Assembly: GCA_039199225.1 (NCBI GenBank)
Contig: JBCCSZ010000209.1
Location: 1-14,202, forward strand
Length of the DNA: 14,202 nt
Direction of reading: 5' to 3'
Source: JBCCSZ01 sp039199225
GTDB taxonomy: Bacteria > Bacteroidota > Bacteroidia > Chitinophagales > Saprospiraceae
The position numbers and the translations under genes are program-made. The notes under the pieces were generated by a model. That model worked only from the letters and a program-made list of their open reading frames with translations, searched no databases and was not told the DNA's origin. Shown piece after piece: positions 6,803 to 14,202 of this stretch. Every line of letters starts with the position of its first letter. Position 1 is the stretch's first letter.

Positions 6803-7891
6803 ATGAATGTTTTGAAAACACTACTTTACACTAAACTGCTGGCATTCAGTTTATTCCTGGCTTTTTCCCTGAACATACAAGCGCAGGACATTCATCACTC
6901 TCAGTTTTACAACACACCGCATTCTCTTAGCCCGGGCCTCACTGGTATTTTCGAAGGGGACATGCGTTTTGTCGGAAACTTTCGCTCTCAATGGTACAAT
7001 GACGGCTTGATTCCTTATCGGACAGGCTACGGTGCTTTTGATGCCAAGTTGGTCTCTAAAGAACGAAGAAGGGAAAATCTTTTTGATGATAAAAAGTCCT
7101 CCAACTTTTTCAGCTTGGGAGGATTATTGGCTTTTGATCATGCGGGTGATTCCCAATTCGGAACCATGCAGTTGGCCCTAAATGGTTCTTACACCCATCA
7201 GATTGCCAGGCAACAGTTCTTAAGTGCCGGCGTTCAATTGGCTGGCTACCAACGCTCGTTTGACGATGCAGATTTGCGTTTCAATTCTCAGTATGATTCT
7301 AAGCGTTTTGACAGCGGTTTGCCCACGGGCGAAAACTTTGAAAATAAGAATGTATTCTATGGTGACTTTTCCATCGGTTTGAATTGGCACCTCAACAAAG
7401 GTCGCAACCGAACGCGCCTGGATGTAGGGGCAGCGCTTTACCATATCAACGAACCCAATCGCAACTTTAATGATGAAGACGACATCGTTCATCCGCGCAA
7501 ATGGAGCATCTATGCTTTGGGTGTTTTGCCAGTAGCTGAAAAGTTTGACCTCGTTGCCAATGCTTCTGCAATGTATCAGGGGCCGTACACCAAGCACGTA
7601 CTTTATGGCGGTGGTCGCATTCACTTAGATACCCGAGCGACTCGTGAAAAAGCTTTGCAATTGGGTATCGGTTATCGCTTCAATGGAGATGGTATCGGCG
7701 TTGGAGATGCATTTTATCCAGCTGCTCAACTCCACCTGAGAAATTGGATTTTTGGCTTGAGTTACGACATCAACGTGTCCGACTTCAACGTGGCAACAGG
7801 TAACTTGGGTGGCCCGGAACTATCTGTCATTTACGTATTCAAATCTGTACCCGCCATCGACTTTTGCCCAACCTGCCCCACCTATTTATAA
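6803..7891 (+). CDS. PorP/SprF family outer-membrane protein (type IX secretion associated)
   Basis: The 362-residue protein has a signal peptide ending at IQAQ-D (residues 1-28). The family signature follows directly: QDIHHSQFYNTPHSLSPGLTG, then MRFVGNFRSQWYN. The rest shows alternating beta strands with aromatic girdles, as expected of an outer-membrane barrel, ending in ELSVIYVFK. A short tail with CPTCP follows the last strand. In Flavobacterium, SprF of this family is needed to export the giant adhesin SprB through the T9SS, and copies usually sit beside their adhesin substrate. Here the gene is 24 bp before an OmpA-like gene and two genes before an SprB-repeat adhesin, exactly that arrangement. 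I therefore infer that it is a dedicated export partner of that adhesin. Confidence 0.93.
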   Translation: MNVLKTLLYTKLLAFSLFLAFSLNIQAQDIHHSQFYNTPHSLSPGLTGIFEGDMRFVGNFRSQWYNDGLIPYRTGYGAFDAKLVSKERRRENLFDDKKSSNFFSLGGLLAFDHAGDSQFGTMQLALNGSYTHQIARQQFLSAGVQLAGYQRSFDDADLRFNSQYDSKRFDSGLPTGENFENKNVFYGDFSIGLNWHLNKGRNRTRLDVGAALYHINEPNRNFNDEDDIVHPRKWSIYALGVLPVAEKFDLVANASAMYQGPYTKHVLYGGGRIHLDTRATREKALQLGIGYRFNGDGIGVGDAFYPAAQLHLRNWIFGLSYDINVSDFNVATGNLGGPELSVIYVFKSVPAIDFCPTCPTYL

Positions 7892-7915
7892 GATTGACCA
7901 TTGCTTGATTTCAAT

Positions 7916-10363
7916 ATGCGCAACATGCTAAGAACTATTATAATCCTAACCTTATTTTCACTGGCCTATGGGTCTGGTGAAGCCCAATCTCTGAAAGCCT
8001 ATCAACAAAGAGCTGAAGAGGCGGTCGCCGCAAAGAACTATTCGGCTGCCATGGGCTACTACAAAATCATTATCGAAGATGCAGAGAATGACGACATCGT
8101 CAATCTGTACAATGCCGCACAAACTGCTCGTCGCTTTCGCGTTTATGGCAAGGCTGAAACTTACTATGGTAGAGTGCTCGAAAAAGAAAACAACAATCGC
8201 TATCCACTAACCAACTTTTGGATGGGGAGCGTTCAGAAGCGACAAGGAAAATACGATATGGCCATTGCTTCATTCGAAAAATACCTGGCCAATGAATCTG
8301 CCTTGGACGGCGAATATGCCGACGAAGCCAAAAAGCACATTCAAGATTGCCAGTGGGCCAAAGAGCAGCAGGCCAATGCCACAGAACTCAACATTGAACA
8401 CCTCAACGAAAATGTCAATACCACCGATACAGAAATCGGTGCCTTCCAAATGGGCGACGAACTGTATTATGCCTCTTTTGGTGAACGCAACCCAGACCCA
8501 GACGCAGAGCCTAATGTTCACGCCCGTCTTTGGGTAGCAGACAATGACAACGATTTCCAGTTTGCCAATGCACGCTTACTCGAAGGATTCGAAATTGAAG
8601 ACCAGCACGTTGCCAATCCGACCTTCTCGGAGGATGGCAAGCGTTTGTATTTCAACGTTTGCAAAAGCGTCAATGCAACAGAGGTGCGTTGCAAGATTTA
8701 TTATCGCGATCGTTCGGACGATGGCCAGTGGGGCGAAGCTGTTGCGCTGCCCGACCACATCAATCTGAGCGGTTACACCGCAAGCCAACCAAGCGTCGGC
8801 AAAAGCGAAACAGGTAGAACTTTGTTGTTCTTTTCCAGCGATCGGCCGGATGGCGTTGGCCAAATGGACATCTGGTGTAGCATTATGGATGACACCAATC
8901 AAGATGGAACCTTTGCCCAGCCATTCAACGTCCGTACGTTGAATACAGCAGGCGATGATGTAACGCCCTTTTACCACGCAGATGCCCAGACGCTTTACTA
9001 CAGCACGGATGGGAAGAAGACCATGGGAGGCTTGGATGTTTACCGTTCTCGCAAAAATGGCAATGAGTGGTTAAGTGCTGAACATCTGGGCGCGCAGGTC
9101 AATACGAGCTACGATGAAATCTACTATTCTGTCAGCTCTGACAATACCAAAAGATATTTTTCTTCCAATCGCCCAGGTGCGATGTGTGGAGACACTACTT
9201 TGGAGTGTACCATTTGCAACGATCTGTATGCCTATGAAGGATTGAAGATCGAATTGCTGGCCTTGACGTTCAACGATATCAGCAAACTGGCGCTCATGGG
9301 CTGCACCGTCAAATTATTGGATTTGACAACGGGCCAGGAAGTACCGCAGGTTTCTGGTGTTGGAAATGAATTCCGCTACCTGTTGGAGGTAGACAGAGAA
9401 TACAAGCTGGTAGCCACAAAGGATGAATACACCATGGACCTCGAATTGTTTGATACGAAGGGCATTACAGAATCTTCTTTTATTGAAATACCCTTGCACT
9501 TGCGTCCACAAATCAAGCTGATTGTTTTGACTTACGAGCTGCCTGATTCCAACCTGCTAAACGGCTGTACAGTTGAACTTTTCAACATCACCCTCAACGA
9601 AGCAGATACTGTAGAAACCAAGGCGTTCAACCATCGCTTTAGCTATCTGCTTGAGCCTGGAATGATTCATAAAATTAAGGGTGAGAAGAGTGGGATGGGT
9701 GCTGCAACTGCTGAAGTTTCCACCAAAGGAATTTCCGAGCCAACCACCATCACTCGAAAACTCTATCTGCAATCCAACTTGGACTTTGCAATTTTGCCAC
9801 TGTACTTCGACAACGACCGGCCCGGTCCGAAAACCTTGTCGACGACGACGAATTTGTCTTACGGTAAAGCCTACGAAAATTATATGAAACGCAAGCCTCG
9901 CTTTGTGGCCCGCAATTCTTACGCTGCTGAAAAAGTAGCGGGTATCGAGGATTTCTTCGAAAATCAAGTGACCGCTGGATGGGAACGTTTGAAGCTCTAC
10001 ACTGAAGCGATTTTGGAAGATTTGAGAAATGGCAACAATATTGAAATCATAGTATATGGTCACGCCAGTCCGATTGCACCCTCTGAATACAATTTCAATC
10101 TGACGCAAAGACGAGTGGTATCCTTGATGAACCACTTCAGAGAACATTCGGATGAAATGCGGAGATACCTGGATGAGACCAAGCAATTGACGTTTAAGCA
10201 ACAGCCGAAGGGGGAACCTGAAGAGACGGAGATCGATGACAGTCCTAAAAATCCCAATGCTTCGATCTACAGCCTGGAAGCTTGCAAGGCTCGCCGGGTA
10301 GAAATCAAGATTCAGGCGGCTCGTTACAGCCTCATTTTATTCAAAACAATTGAGCAGAACTAA
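7916..10363 (+). CDS. TPR-PD40-OmpA-like protein of an adhesin/T9SS operon
   Basis: The start at ATG 7916 is preferred over an in-frame TTG five codons upstream because it opens directly into a signal peptide (MRNMLRTIIILTLFSLAYG, cleavage near GEA-QS). The protein has 815 residues. Domains in order: TPR-like helices (~26-155); PD40/WD40-like beta-propeller strands (~165-440), with blocks such as NPTFSEDGKRLYF, LFFSSDRPDGVGQMDIW and YYSTDGKKTMGGLDVY; two tandem ~88-residue beta domains (~445-620); and a C-terminal OmpA-like region. That region has LPLYFDNDRPG, VYGHASPIAPSEYNFNLTQRRV and final ARRVEIKI. The usual peptidoglycan-binding Asp of OmpA domains is not evident (GHAS), while the R-R pair is kept. 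A ~45-residue insert separates the last helix from the final strand. It lies between porP and the adhesin with tiny gaps, so it is probably co-transcribed and part of the same envelope assembly. Confidence 0.9.
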   Translation: MRNMLRTIIILTLFSLAYGSGEAQSLKAYQQRAEEAVAAKNYSAAMGYYKIIIEDAENDDIVNLYNAAQTARRFRVYGKAETYYGRVLEKENNNRYPLTNFWMGSVQKRQGKYDMAIASFEKYLANESALDGEYADEAKKHIQDCQWAKEQQANATELNIEHLNENVNTTDTEIGAFQMGDELYYASFGERNPDPDAEPNVHARLWVADNDNDFQFANARLLEGFEIEDQHVANPTFSEDGKRLYFNVCKSVNATEVRCKIYYRDRSDDGQWGEAVALPDHINLSGYTASQPSVGKSETGRTLLFFSSDRPDGVGQMDIWCSIMDDTNQDGTFAQPFNVRTLNTAGDDVTPFYHADAQTLYYSTDGKKTMGGLDVYRSRKNGNEWLSAEHLGAQVNTSYDEIYYSVSSDNTKRYFSSNRPGAMCGDTTLECTICNDLYAYEGLKIELLALTFNDISKLALMGCTVKLLDLTTGQEVPQVSGVGNEFRYLLEVDREYKLVATKDEYTMDLELFDTKGITESSFIEIPLHLRPQIKLIVLTYELPDSNLLNGCTVELFNITLNEADTVETKAFNHRFSYLLEPGMIHKIKGEKSGMGAATAEVSTKGISEPTTITRKLYLQSNLDFAILPLYFDNDRPGPKTLSTTTNLSYGKAYENYMKRKPRFVARNSYAAEKVAGIEDFFENQVTAGWERLKLYTEAILEDLRNGNNIEIIVYGHASPIAPSEYNFNLTQRRVVSLMNHFREHSDEMRRYLDETKQLTFKQQPKGEPEETEIDDSPKNPNASIYSLEACKARRVEIKIQAARYSLILFKTIEQN
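9248..9775 (+). repeat. Tandem beta-domain duplication inside the OmpA-like gene
   Basis: Two consecutive 264-bp segments (9248-9511 and 9512-9775) encode similar domains. Shared landmarks in order are: I-x-L-x-x-L-T at the start, GCTV then K/E-L near residue 20, FRYLLE versus FSYLLEP in the middle, and TKGI-x-E near the end. Protein similarity is clear but DNA similarity is low, so the duplication is old. The fold looks like a small carboxypeptidase-regulatory or CNA-B type sandwich. Confidence 0.6.
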
Positions 10364-10372
10364 AGATATACT

Positions 10373-13300
10373 ATGAATAACTATTCACAATCACTATCCA
10401 CAAATTCGCATAGAAAGATGTTTTTTTCCAATAAGCTATATCCAAAATACGCCCTCTTTCTGGCTGCTTTTTTCTACCTGATGTCGAGCGCTGGCTTGAT
10501 GGCAGACGAGACTGCTCTCAACCTATCCGTGAACATTGCAGCGGCTGATGTGACTTGTACCGGTGTTTCTGATGGCATCCTCATTGCGACACCTGATGGA
10601 GGAGCGCCACCTTATGAGTACGCCTGGAGCAATGGTGGAAATACTGCTACCATTACTGACCTAGCACCTGGTACCTACACCGTAACGATTACAGACGCGG
10701 TTGGTACTACAGCTACCAACAGTGGGGTCATCAACGCAGCGGCGGGCTTTGAGATTTCTCTCGTTCCTACTTTCGAAACCTGTACGGGTAGCAATGATGC
10801 CAAGGTCGACATCGTTTTCGATCGGGCAGGGGTAGCACCCTATACCTACCTGTGGAGCACAGGCGCAACAGGCTTTCAACTGACGGATGTGGGCGAAGGT
10901 ACGTACTCTGTCACGGTGACCGACGATAGAGGCTGTGTAGCTTCTGCCAGCGGTGTGGTTGAATTATCACCGGAAGGTATCTGGGTGATGACCAGTGCAA
11001 CAGATGCCGATTGTGGGGCTGCCAACGGAACCGTTTATGTCAATGCCATGACGGGCGTTCCACCTTTCACTTATCTGTGGAGCAACGGCAGCACAATCGC
11101 CAATCCCACCGGCTTGGTGGCAGGCAAATATTATGTCACGGTTACCGATGTCAATGGTTGTTCCAACGTAGACAGTGCGACCGTCAATCTCATCGGAAGC
11201 AATTTACAAATCTCTCTGGTTTCTTCTTTCGAAACTTGCGCCGGAAGCTCCGACGCTAAGGTCGATGTCGTTTTTGATCAGGGAGGTACGACGCCTTATA
11301 CCTACTTGTGGAGCGATGGCTCGACAAACTTCCAATTGACAGATGTGGGAGCTGGGACTTATTCCGTTACAGTGACAGATGCCAATGGTTGTTCTGCCAT
11401 GGCGACCCATCTTGTTGAATTATCGCCGGAGGGTCTTTGGTTGATGGCTACCTCGACCGATGCCGATTGTGGGCAAGCAAATGGAAGCGTTTACGTCGGC
11501 GCCATGACCGGTGTGCCGCCCTATGTCTACCTTTGGAGCAATGGGGATACAACTGCAAACTCTGCTGGCCTAACCGCTGGAACTTACACGGTAACCGTTA
11601 CAGATTCCAACGGTTGTACCAATGAAGCTTCTGCAACCGTCAATACTTCCAATCCACCAGAGGCTGGAAGCATTTTCACCAACGATACATTGAGCTTTTG
11701 TGTAGACGATGGCATAGACGATATTGTGAACGTTACTTCCAGTGGAAATACAGGAACCAACTTCCTCTACGTCATTACTGATAGTAATGGTAATATTCTA
11801 AATACGACAACCAATAACCAGTTCAATTTTGAAGGAACAGGTGCTGGGGTTTGTCGAATTTATGGGCTTGCATTTGAAGGAACAGTCAATGGCGCAACCA
11901 ATGGACAGAACATCAATAATATTACTGGCTGTTTTGATTTGGCCGGACCGATTGAAGTGACTCGCACGACTTGTCCGACTCCCTGCGATGCGGATGCCGG
12001 AACCTTAACAGCAGTATCACCGGAATGCCTGCCCATTGGTGGTAGCTTGGTGATCGAAGCAACTTCCAATGGAAATGCAGTCGTACCAGCCGGTTACTCA
12101 ACTGTATATGTGTTGACTACTGGTGCTGGATTGGTCATTCAACAGACCTCAAATACTCCGTCCTTCACAGTGGATGTGGCTGGGACTTATACGATTCATA
12201 CCCTCATCTACGATCCGAATACCCTCGACCTGAGTACGGTTGTCTTAGGAACAACGACTGGGTTCGACATCAATGCTTTGCTTCTTCAGGGAGGCGGGAG
12301 CATTTGTGCTGCCTTGGATGTAACAGGCGCGCCAATCGTTGTCGAAGATTGTCCCGATCCTTGTGTAACGCCTATCCTGAGAAGTGTGGTGGTGATTAAA
12401 GCAACTTGTGGCAATAACGATGGCAAGGCAATCCTCACGGTCGCCGGAGATCCGAATGCTTTTGAATACAGTTGGTCGCCCAACGTCAGCAATACATTTG
12501 AAGCCAATAACATCGGTCCTGGAACCTATAGTGTCACCATCACTGATCCAAAAGACCCGACCGTTTGTAACTTGGTGGAAGTCTTTACTGTGGGAACGGT
12601 TGACGGTCCTCAAGTGGAGATCGTACAAACAACACCTGCCACTTGTAAGGAGTCCAATGGAACAGCGACCTTGTCGCCAATGAATTTTCAATACGATTGG
12701 TGTAATGGCGCAACAGGCTTTAATGTTACCAATCTCGCAGCTGGTGAATGCCAGGTAACAGTTACCGATCCGGCCACCGGATGTATCAGTGTAATCGAGG
12801 TAGTCATAGACGAAGTCAACCCATTGACAGGAACAGCGCAAGTCGATACAAAGCCAGACTGTGGCCTATCAAATGGTAGCGTTACCATTTTACCCGCTGG
12901 TGGTAGCAACAACTACAGCTATGCATGGAGCGATGGAGGCAGCGGTGCGACCCGCAACGATCTTGCTTCGGGCGCTTACGAAGTGACCATTGTAGATCAG
13001 GGACCAACGGGCTGTGAAACCATTGTACCTTTTGTGTTGACCGACGATGTGCCAGGAGCGGATGTAGAGGTCGAAGCAGTGGTCTTTACCACATGTCCCA
13101 ATGAAACCGATGCAACGGCGGTCTTCACTGTTACGCCTTCTGCTGGCTTTTCCGGCACCCCTGTTGTAACAATTGAGGATGCTGCTGGAAATGTTTATAC
13201 CAATGGAAAATTAGGGCCTGGCATTTACTTTATCATTGTTAGAGATGCTAACAATTGCCTGGCTGGAGGAGCTAGCTTTGAAGTTAGAGAGCCCTCGCAA

Positions 13301-14202
13301 TTGGATGTCGATGTAGCCATCATCGCTAAAAGCTGCTTGGAAAATGGTTCTATTTCGTTGGACATCAGCGGTGGAACAACACCTTACACCGTGACGTGGG
13401 CAGACTTGAGCCCTGCAACTGGTCCGGAAGACCGTACCGATTTGCTTCCTGGAAACTATGCTTTCACCGTAACAGATAATAATGGTTGTGCTGTTTCCGT
13501 AAGTGATTTGATTCTTATGGATGATTGCAGCTGCGATCAGCCTCAGATTGCCAGCTTACTCGTCGTAGAAGCCAGCTGTGGCAACAGTGATGGTTCTGCT
13601 ACTTTAAATATGGTTGGCGATCCGTCTGCTTACACATATACCTGGACACCGCCCGTTAGCGACGATAATACGGCACCCAATGTATCGGCTGGCATCTATA
13701 CGGTCATTATCAGAGATCGTACAGATGAAGACTGTGCCATTGAAGAAACCTTCACAATTGGGAATTCCGATGGTCCGGATGCAACAGCAACTACAACAGA
13801 TGCTAGCTGTGGCCAAGCGGATGGCTCGATCAGCTTGACACCGGCCGGTTGGACATATGAGTGGCAAGATGGCTTTGTGGGATCTACAAGAAACAATCTG
13901 TCAGAAGGTGCTTACTTTATCAAGGTGACCGATCCTGCCGACCCGGATTGCCCCAATTTCATCACGGTTATTGTCAACAGTGCCAATACCTTGAGGGCTA
14001 CAGCAAATGTCGATAGCAAACCAAATTGTAATGCGGCGGATGGTAGTGTCAGCTTGACGGCTTCTGGTGGTAGCAACAGTTACACCTTCCTTTGGGCCGA
14101 TGGCTTCAACCAAGGTGTCAGAACCGGATTGGCATCTGGCGTTTATCAGGTGACCGTCACAGACCAAGTCAACAATGGTTGTTCCACGGTGCTCACTTTT
14201 GC
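10373..14202 (+). CDS. Giant SprB-repeat surface adhesin, N-terminal part (runs off right edge)
   Basis: The frame starts at ATG 10373, nine bases after the previous stop, and I read it open to base 14202 (1276 codons) with no stop. A long signal peptide (positive n-region, hydrophobic residues 26-43, cleavage near GLMA-DE) is typical of T9SS adhesins; a second ATG at 10418 is an alternative start. The mature part is a chain of SprB-type repeats. Each has a Cys then a G-S/T/A strand, G-G..P-Y-x-Y-x-W-S/x-x-G, an L-x-x-G-x-Y-x-V-T-V-T-D strand and usually an N-G-C end. Two non-SprB domains interrupt the chain at about residues 430-658. Family knowledge (Flavobacterium SprB) points to a mobile or adhesive filament at the cell surface, exported by the T9SS with the upstream PorP/SprF protein. 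A C-terminal gliding-associated (type B) sorting domain would be expected beyond the window. Confidence 0.92.
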   Translation, partial: MNNYSQSLSTNSHRKMFFSNKLYPKYALFLAAFFYLMSSAGLMADETALNLSVNIAAADVTCTGVSDGILIATPDGGAPPYEYAWSNGGNTATITDLAPGTYTVTITDAVGTTATNSGVINAAAGFEISLVPTFETCTGSNDAKVDIVFDRAGVAPYTYLWSTGATGFQLTDVGEGTYSVTVTDDRGCVASASGVVELSPEGIWVMTSATDADCGAANGTVYVNAMTGVPPFTYLWSNGSTIANPTGLVAGKYYVTVTDVNGCSNVDSATVNLIGSNLQISLVSSFETCAGSSDAKVDVVFDQGGTTPYTYLWSDGSTNFQLTDVGAGTYSVTVTDANGCSAMATHLVELSPEGLWLMATSTDADCGQANGSVYVGAMTGVPPYVYLWSNGDTTANSAGLTAGTYTVTVTDSNGCTNEASATVNTSNPPEAGSIFTNDTLSFCVDDGIDDIVNVTSSGNTGTNFLYVITDSNGNILNTTTNNQFNFEGTGAGVCRIYGLAFEGTVNGATNGQNINNITGCFDLAGPIEVTRTTCPTPCDADAGTLTAVSPECLPIGGSLVIEATSNGNAVVPAGYSTVYVLTTGAGLVIQQTSNTPSFTVDVAGTYTIHTLIYDPNTLDLSTVVLGTTTGFDINALLLQGGGSICAALDVTGAPIVVEDCPDPCVTPILRSVVVIKATCGNNDGKAILTVAGDPNAFEYSWSPNVSNTFEANNIGPGTYSVTITDPKDPTVCNLVEVFTVGTVDGPQVEIVQTTPATCKESNGTATLSPMNFQYDWCNGATGFNVTNLAAGECQVTVTDPATGCISVIEVVIDEVNPLTGTAQVDTKPDCGLSNGSVTILPAGGSNNYSYAWSDGGSGATRNDLASGAYEVTIVDQGPTGCETIVPFVLTDDVPGADVEVEAVVFTTCPNETDATAVFTVTPSAGFSGTPVVTIEDAAGNVYTNGKLGPGIYFIIVRDANNCLAGGASFEVREPSQLDVDVAIIAKSCLENGSISLDISGGTTPYTVTWADLSPATGPEDRTDLLPGNYAFTVTDNNGCAVSVSDLILMDDCSCDQPQIASLLVVEASCGNSDGSATLNMVGDPSAYTYTWTPPVSDDNTAPNVSAGIYTVIIRDRTDEDCAIEETFTIGNSDGPDATATTTDASCGQADGSISLTPAGWTYEWQDGFVGSTRNNLSEGAYFIKVTDPADPDCPNFITVIVNSANTLRATANVDSKPNCNAADGSVSLTASGGSNSYTFLWADGFNQGVRTGLASGVYQVTVTDQVNNGCSTVLTF
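10748..11659 (+). repeat. 456-bp tandem super-unit (two SprB repeats each), two copies
   Basis: Copy 1 (10748-11203) and copy 2 (11204-11659) each encode a pair of different SprB repeats. The first type carries FETC, DAKVD and ends LVELSPEG or VVELSPEG. The second type carries TDADCG, NAMTGVPP or GAMTGVPP and SATVN. By hand count, the first-type repeats share 55 of 77 residues and the second-type repeats 49 of 70, far more than neighbouring repeats share with each other. The whole pair was therefore duplicated as one unit. Confidence 0.85.
11660..12346 (+). other. Two non-SprB domains inserted in the adhesin
   Basis: Between the SprB blocks lie two domains of another kind. The first (to about 11975) has DTLSFCVDDGIDDIVNV, FLYVITDSNGNIL, FNFEGTGAGVCRIYGLAF and ITGCFDL. 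The second has SPECLPIGGSLVIEA, a VAGTYTIHTLIYDPNTLDL segment, GFDINALLLQGGGSICAALD and a Cys-rich end (DCPDPC). From memory, similar wording recurs in large secreted proteins of Saprospiria, often in several copies. I know no function. Their regular strands and even cysteines suggest extracellular beta-sandwich modules. Confidence 0.6.
12347..14202 (+). repeat. ~1170-bp super-repeat in the adhesin, second copy truncated by the window
   Basis: A block starting with a Cys-x-Cys or Cys-rich junction (DCPDPC at 12347; DDCSCD at 13520) recurs. Both copies continue in the same order: A-T/S-CGN-N/S-DG-x-A and GDP-x-A-x-x-Y-x-W; then a short repeat with a Y-x-W core; then a repeat with VD-T/S-KP-D/N-C, GGSNNYSYAW or GGSNSYTFLW, and V-T-I/V-x-DQ. 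Matching cysteine codons at 12407 and 13577 are 1170 bases apart. Copy 1 is 12347-13522, including two extra repeats; copy 2 starts at 13523 and is cut at 14202. Confidence 0.75.

Noticed and set aside
7901..7915. TTG start for the OmpA-like gene, five codons upstream of the ATG at 7916
   Set aside because: The ATG at 7916 opens directly into a typical signal peptide, and the upstream codons add nothing family-like.
9557..10201. 214-codon leftward frame inside the OmpA-like gene
   Set aside because: It is antisense to a clear OmpA-like coding region, with no family features of its own.
12245..12841. 198-codon leftward frame inside the adhesin
   Set aside because: It is the antisense shadow of a continuous SprB-repeat frame; its composition reflects the complement of Thr/Asp/Gly/Val codons.
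10541..14202. Regular repeats that might suggest a CRISPR array
   Set aside because: The repeats are long, diverged and in one continuous reading frame with protein-level conservation; there are no short identical direct repeats with unique spacers.

Overview
The window looks like a chromosomal segment of a marine or activated-sludge type Bacteroidota, most likely of the Saprospiria lineage (Lewinella/Haliscomenobacter-like). The reasons are type IX secretion (T9SS) sorting motifs, a PorP/SprF outer-membrane protein, a PD40/OmpA-like periplasmic protein, a giant SprB-repeat adhesin, Bacteroidota signal peptides ending in 'AQ', and weak Shine-Dalgarno sequences. Two unusual domains inside the adhesin resemble ones I recall from Lewinella-type surface proteins. 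The lineage call comes from memory of families, not from a search.

Left part (1-3228): the 3' end of a secreted T9SS type A substrate runs rightward into a five-unit octamer tandem repeat. It converges on a leftward pair: a secreted class A beta-lactamase-fold serine hydrolase and, upstream of it, an enolase-superfamily dipeptide epimerase. A candidate intrinsic terminator for the epimerase lies between them.

Middle part (3478-6319), rightward: a secreted erythromycin-esterase-like (EreA/ChaN-fold) protein is split into two reading frames that meet at an ATGA overlap. A lipoprotein carrying two diverged CAP/SCP domains follows.

Right part (6803 to the window end), rightward after a 483-bp non-coding leader: a tight three-gene operon, porP/sprF-like, then TPR-PD40-OmpA-like, then the giant SprB-repeat adhesin, which runs off the right edge still open. 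By analogy with SprF/SprB, the PorP/SprF protein should help export the adhesin through the T9SS, and the OmpA-like protein should link the outer-membrane machinery to the periplasm. The adhesin is the most notable object. It has a 456-bp two-repeat unit in tandem, two non-SprB inserts, and a ~1170-bp super-repeat whose second copy is cut by the window end. No RNA gene, insertion sequence or CRISPR array was seen.
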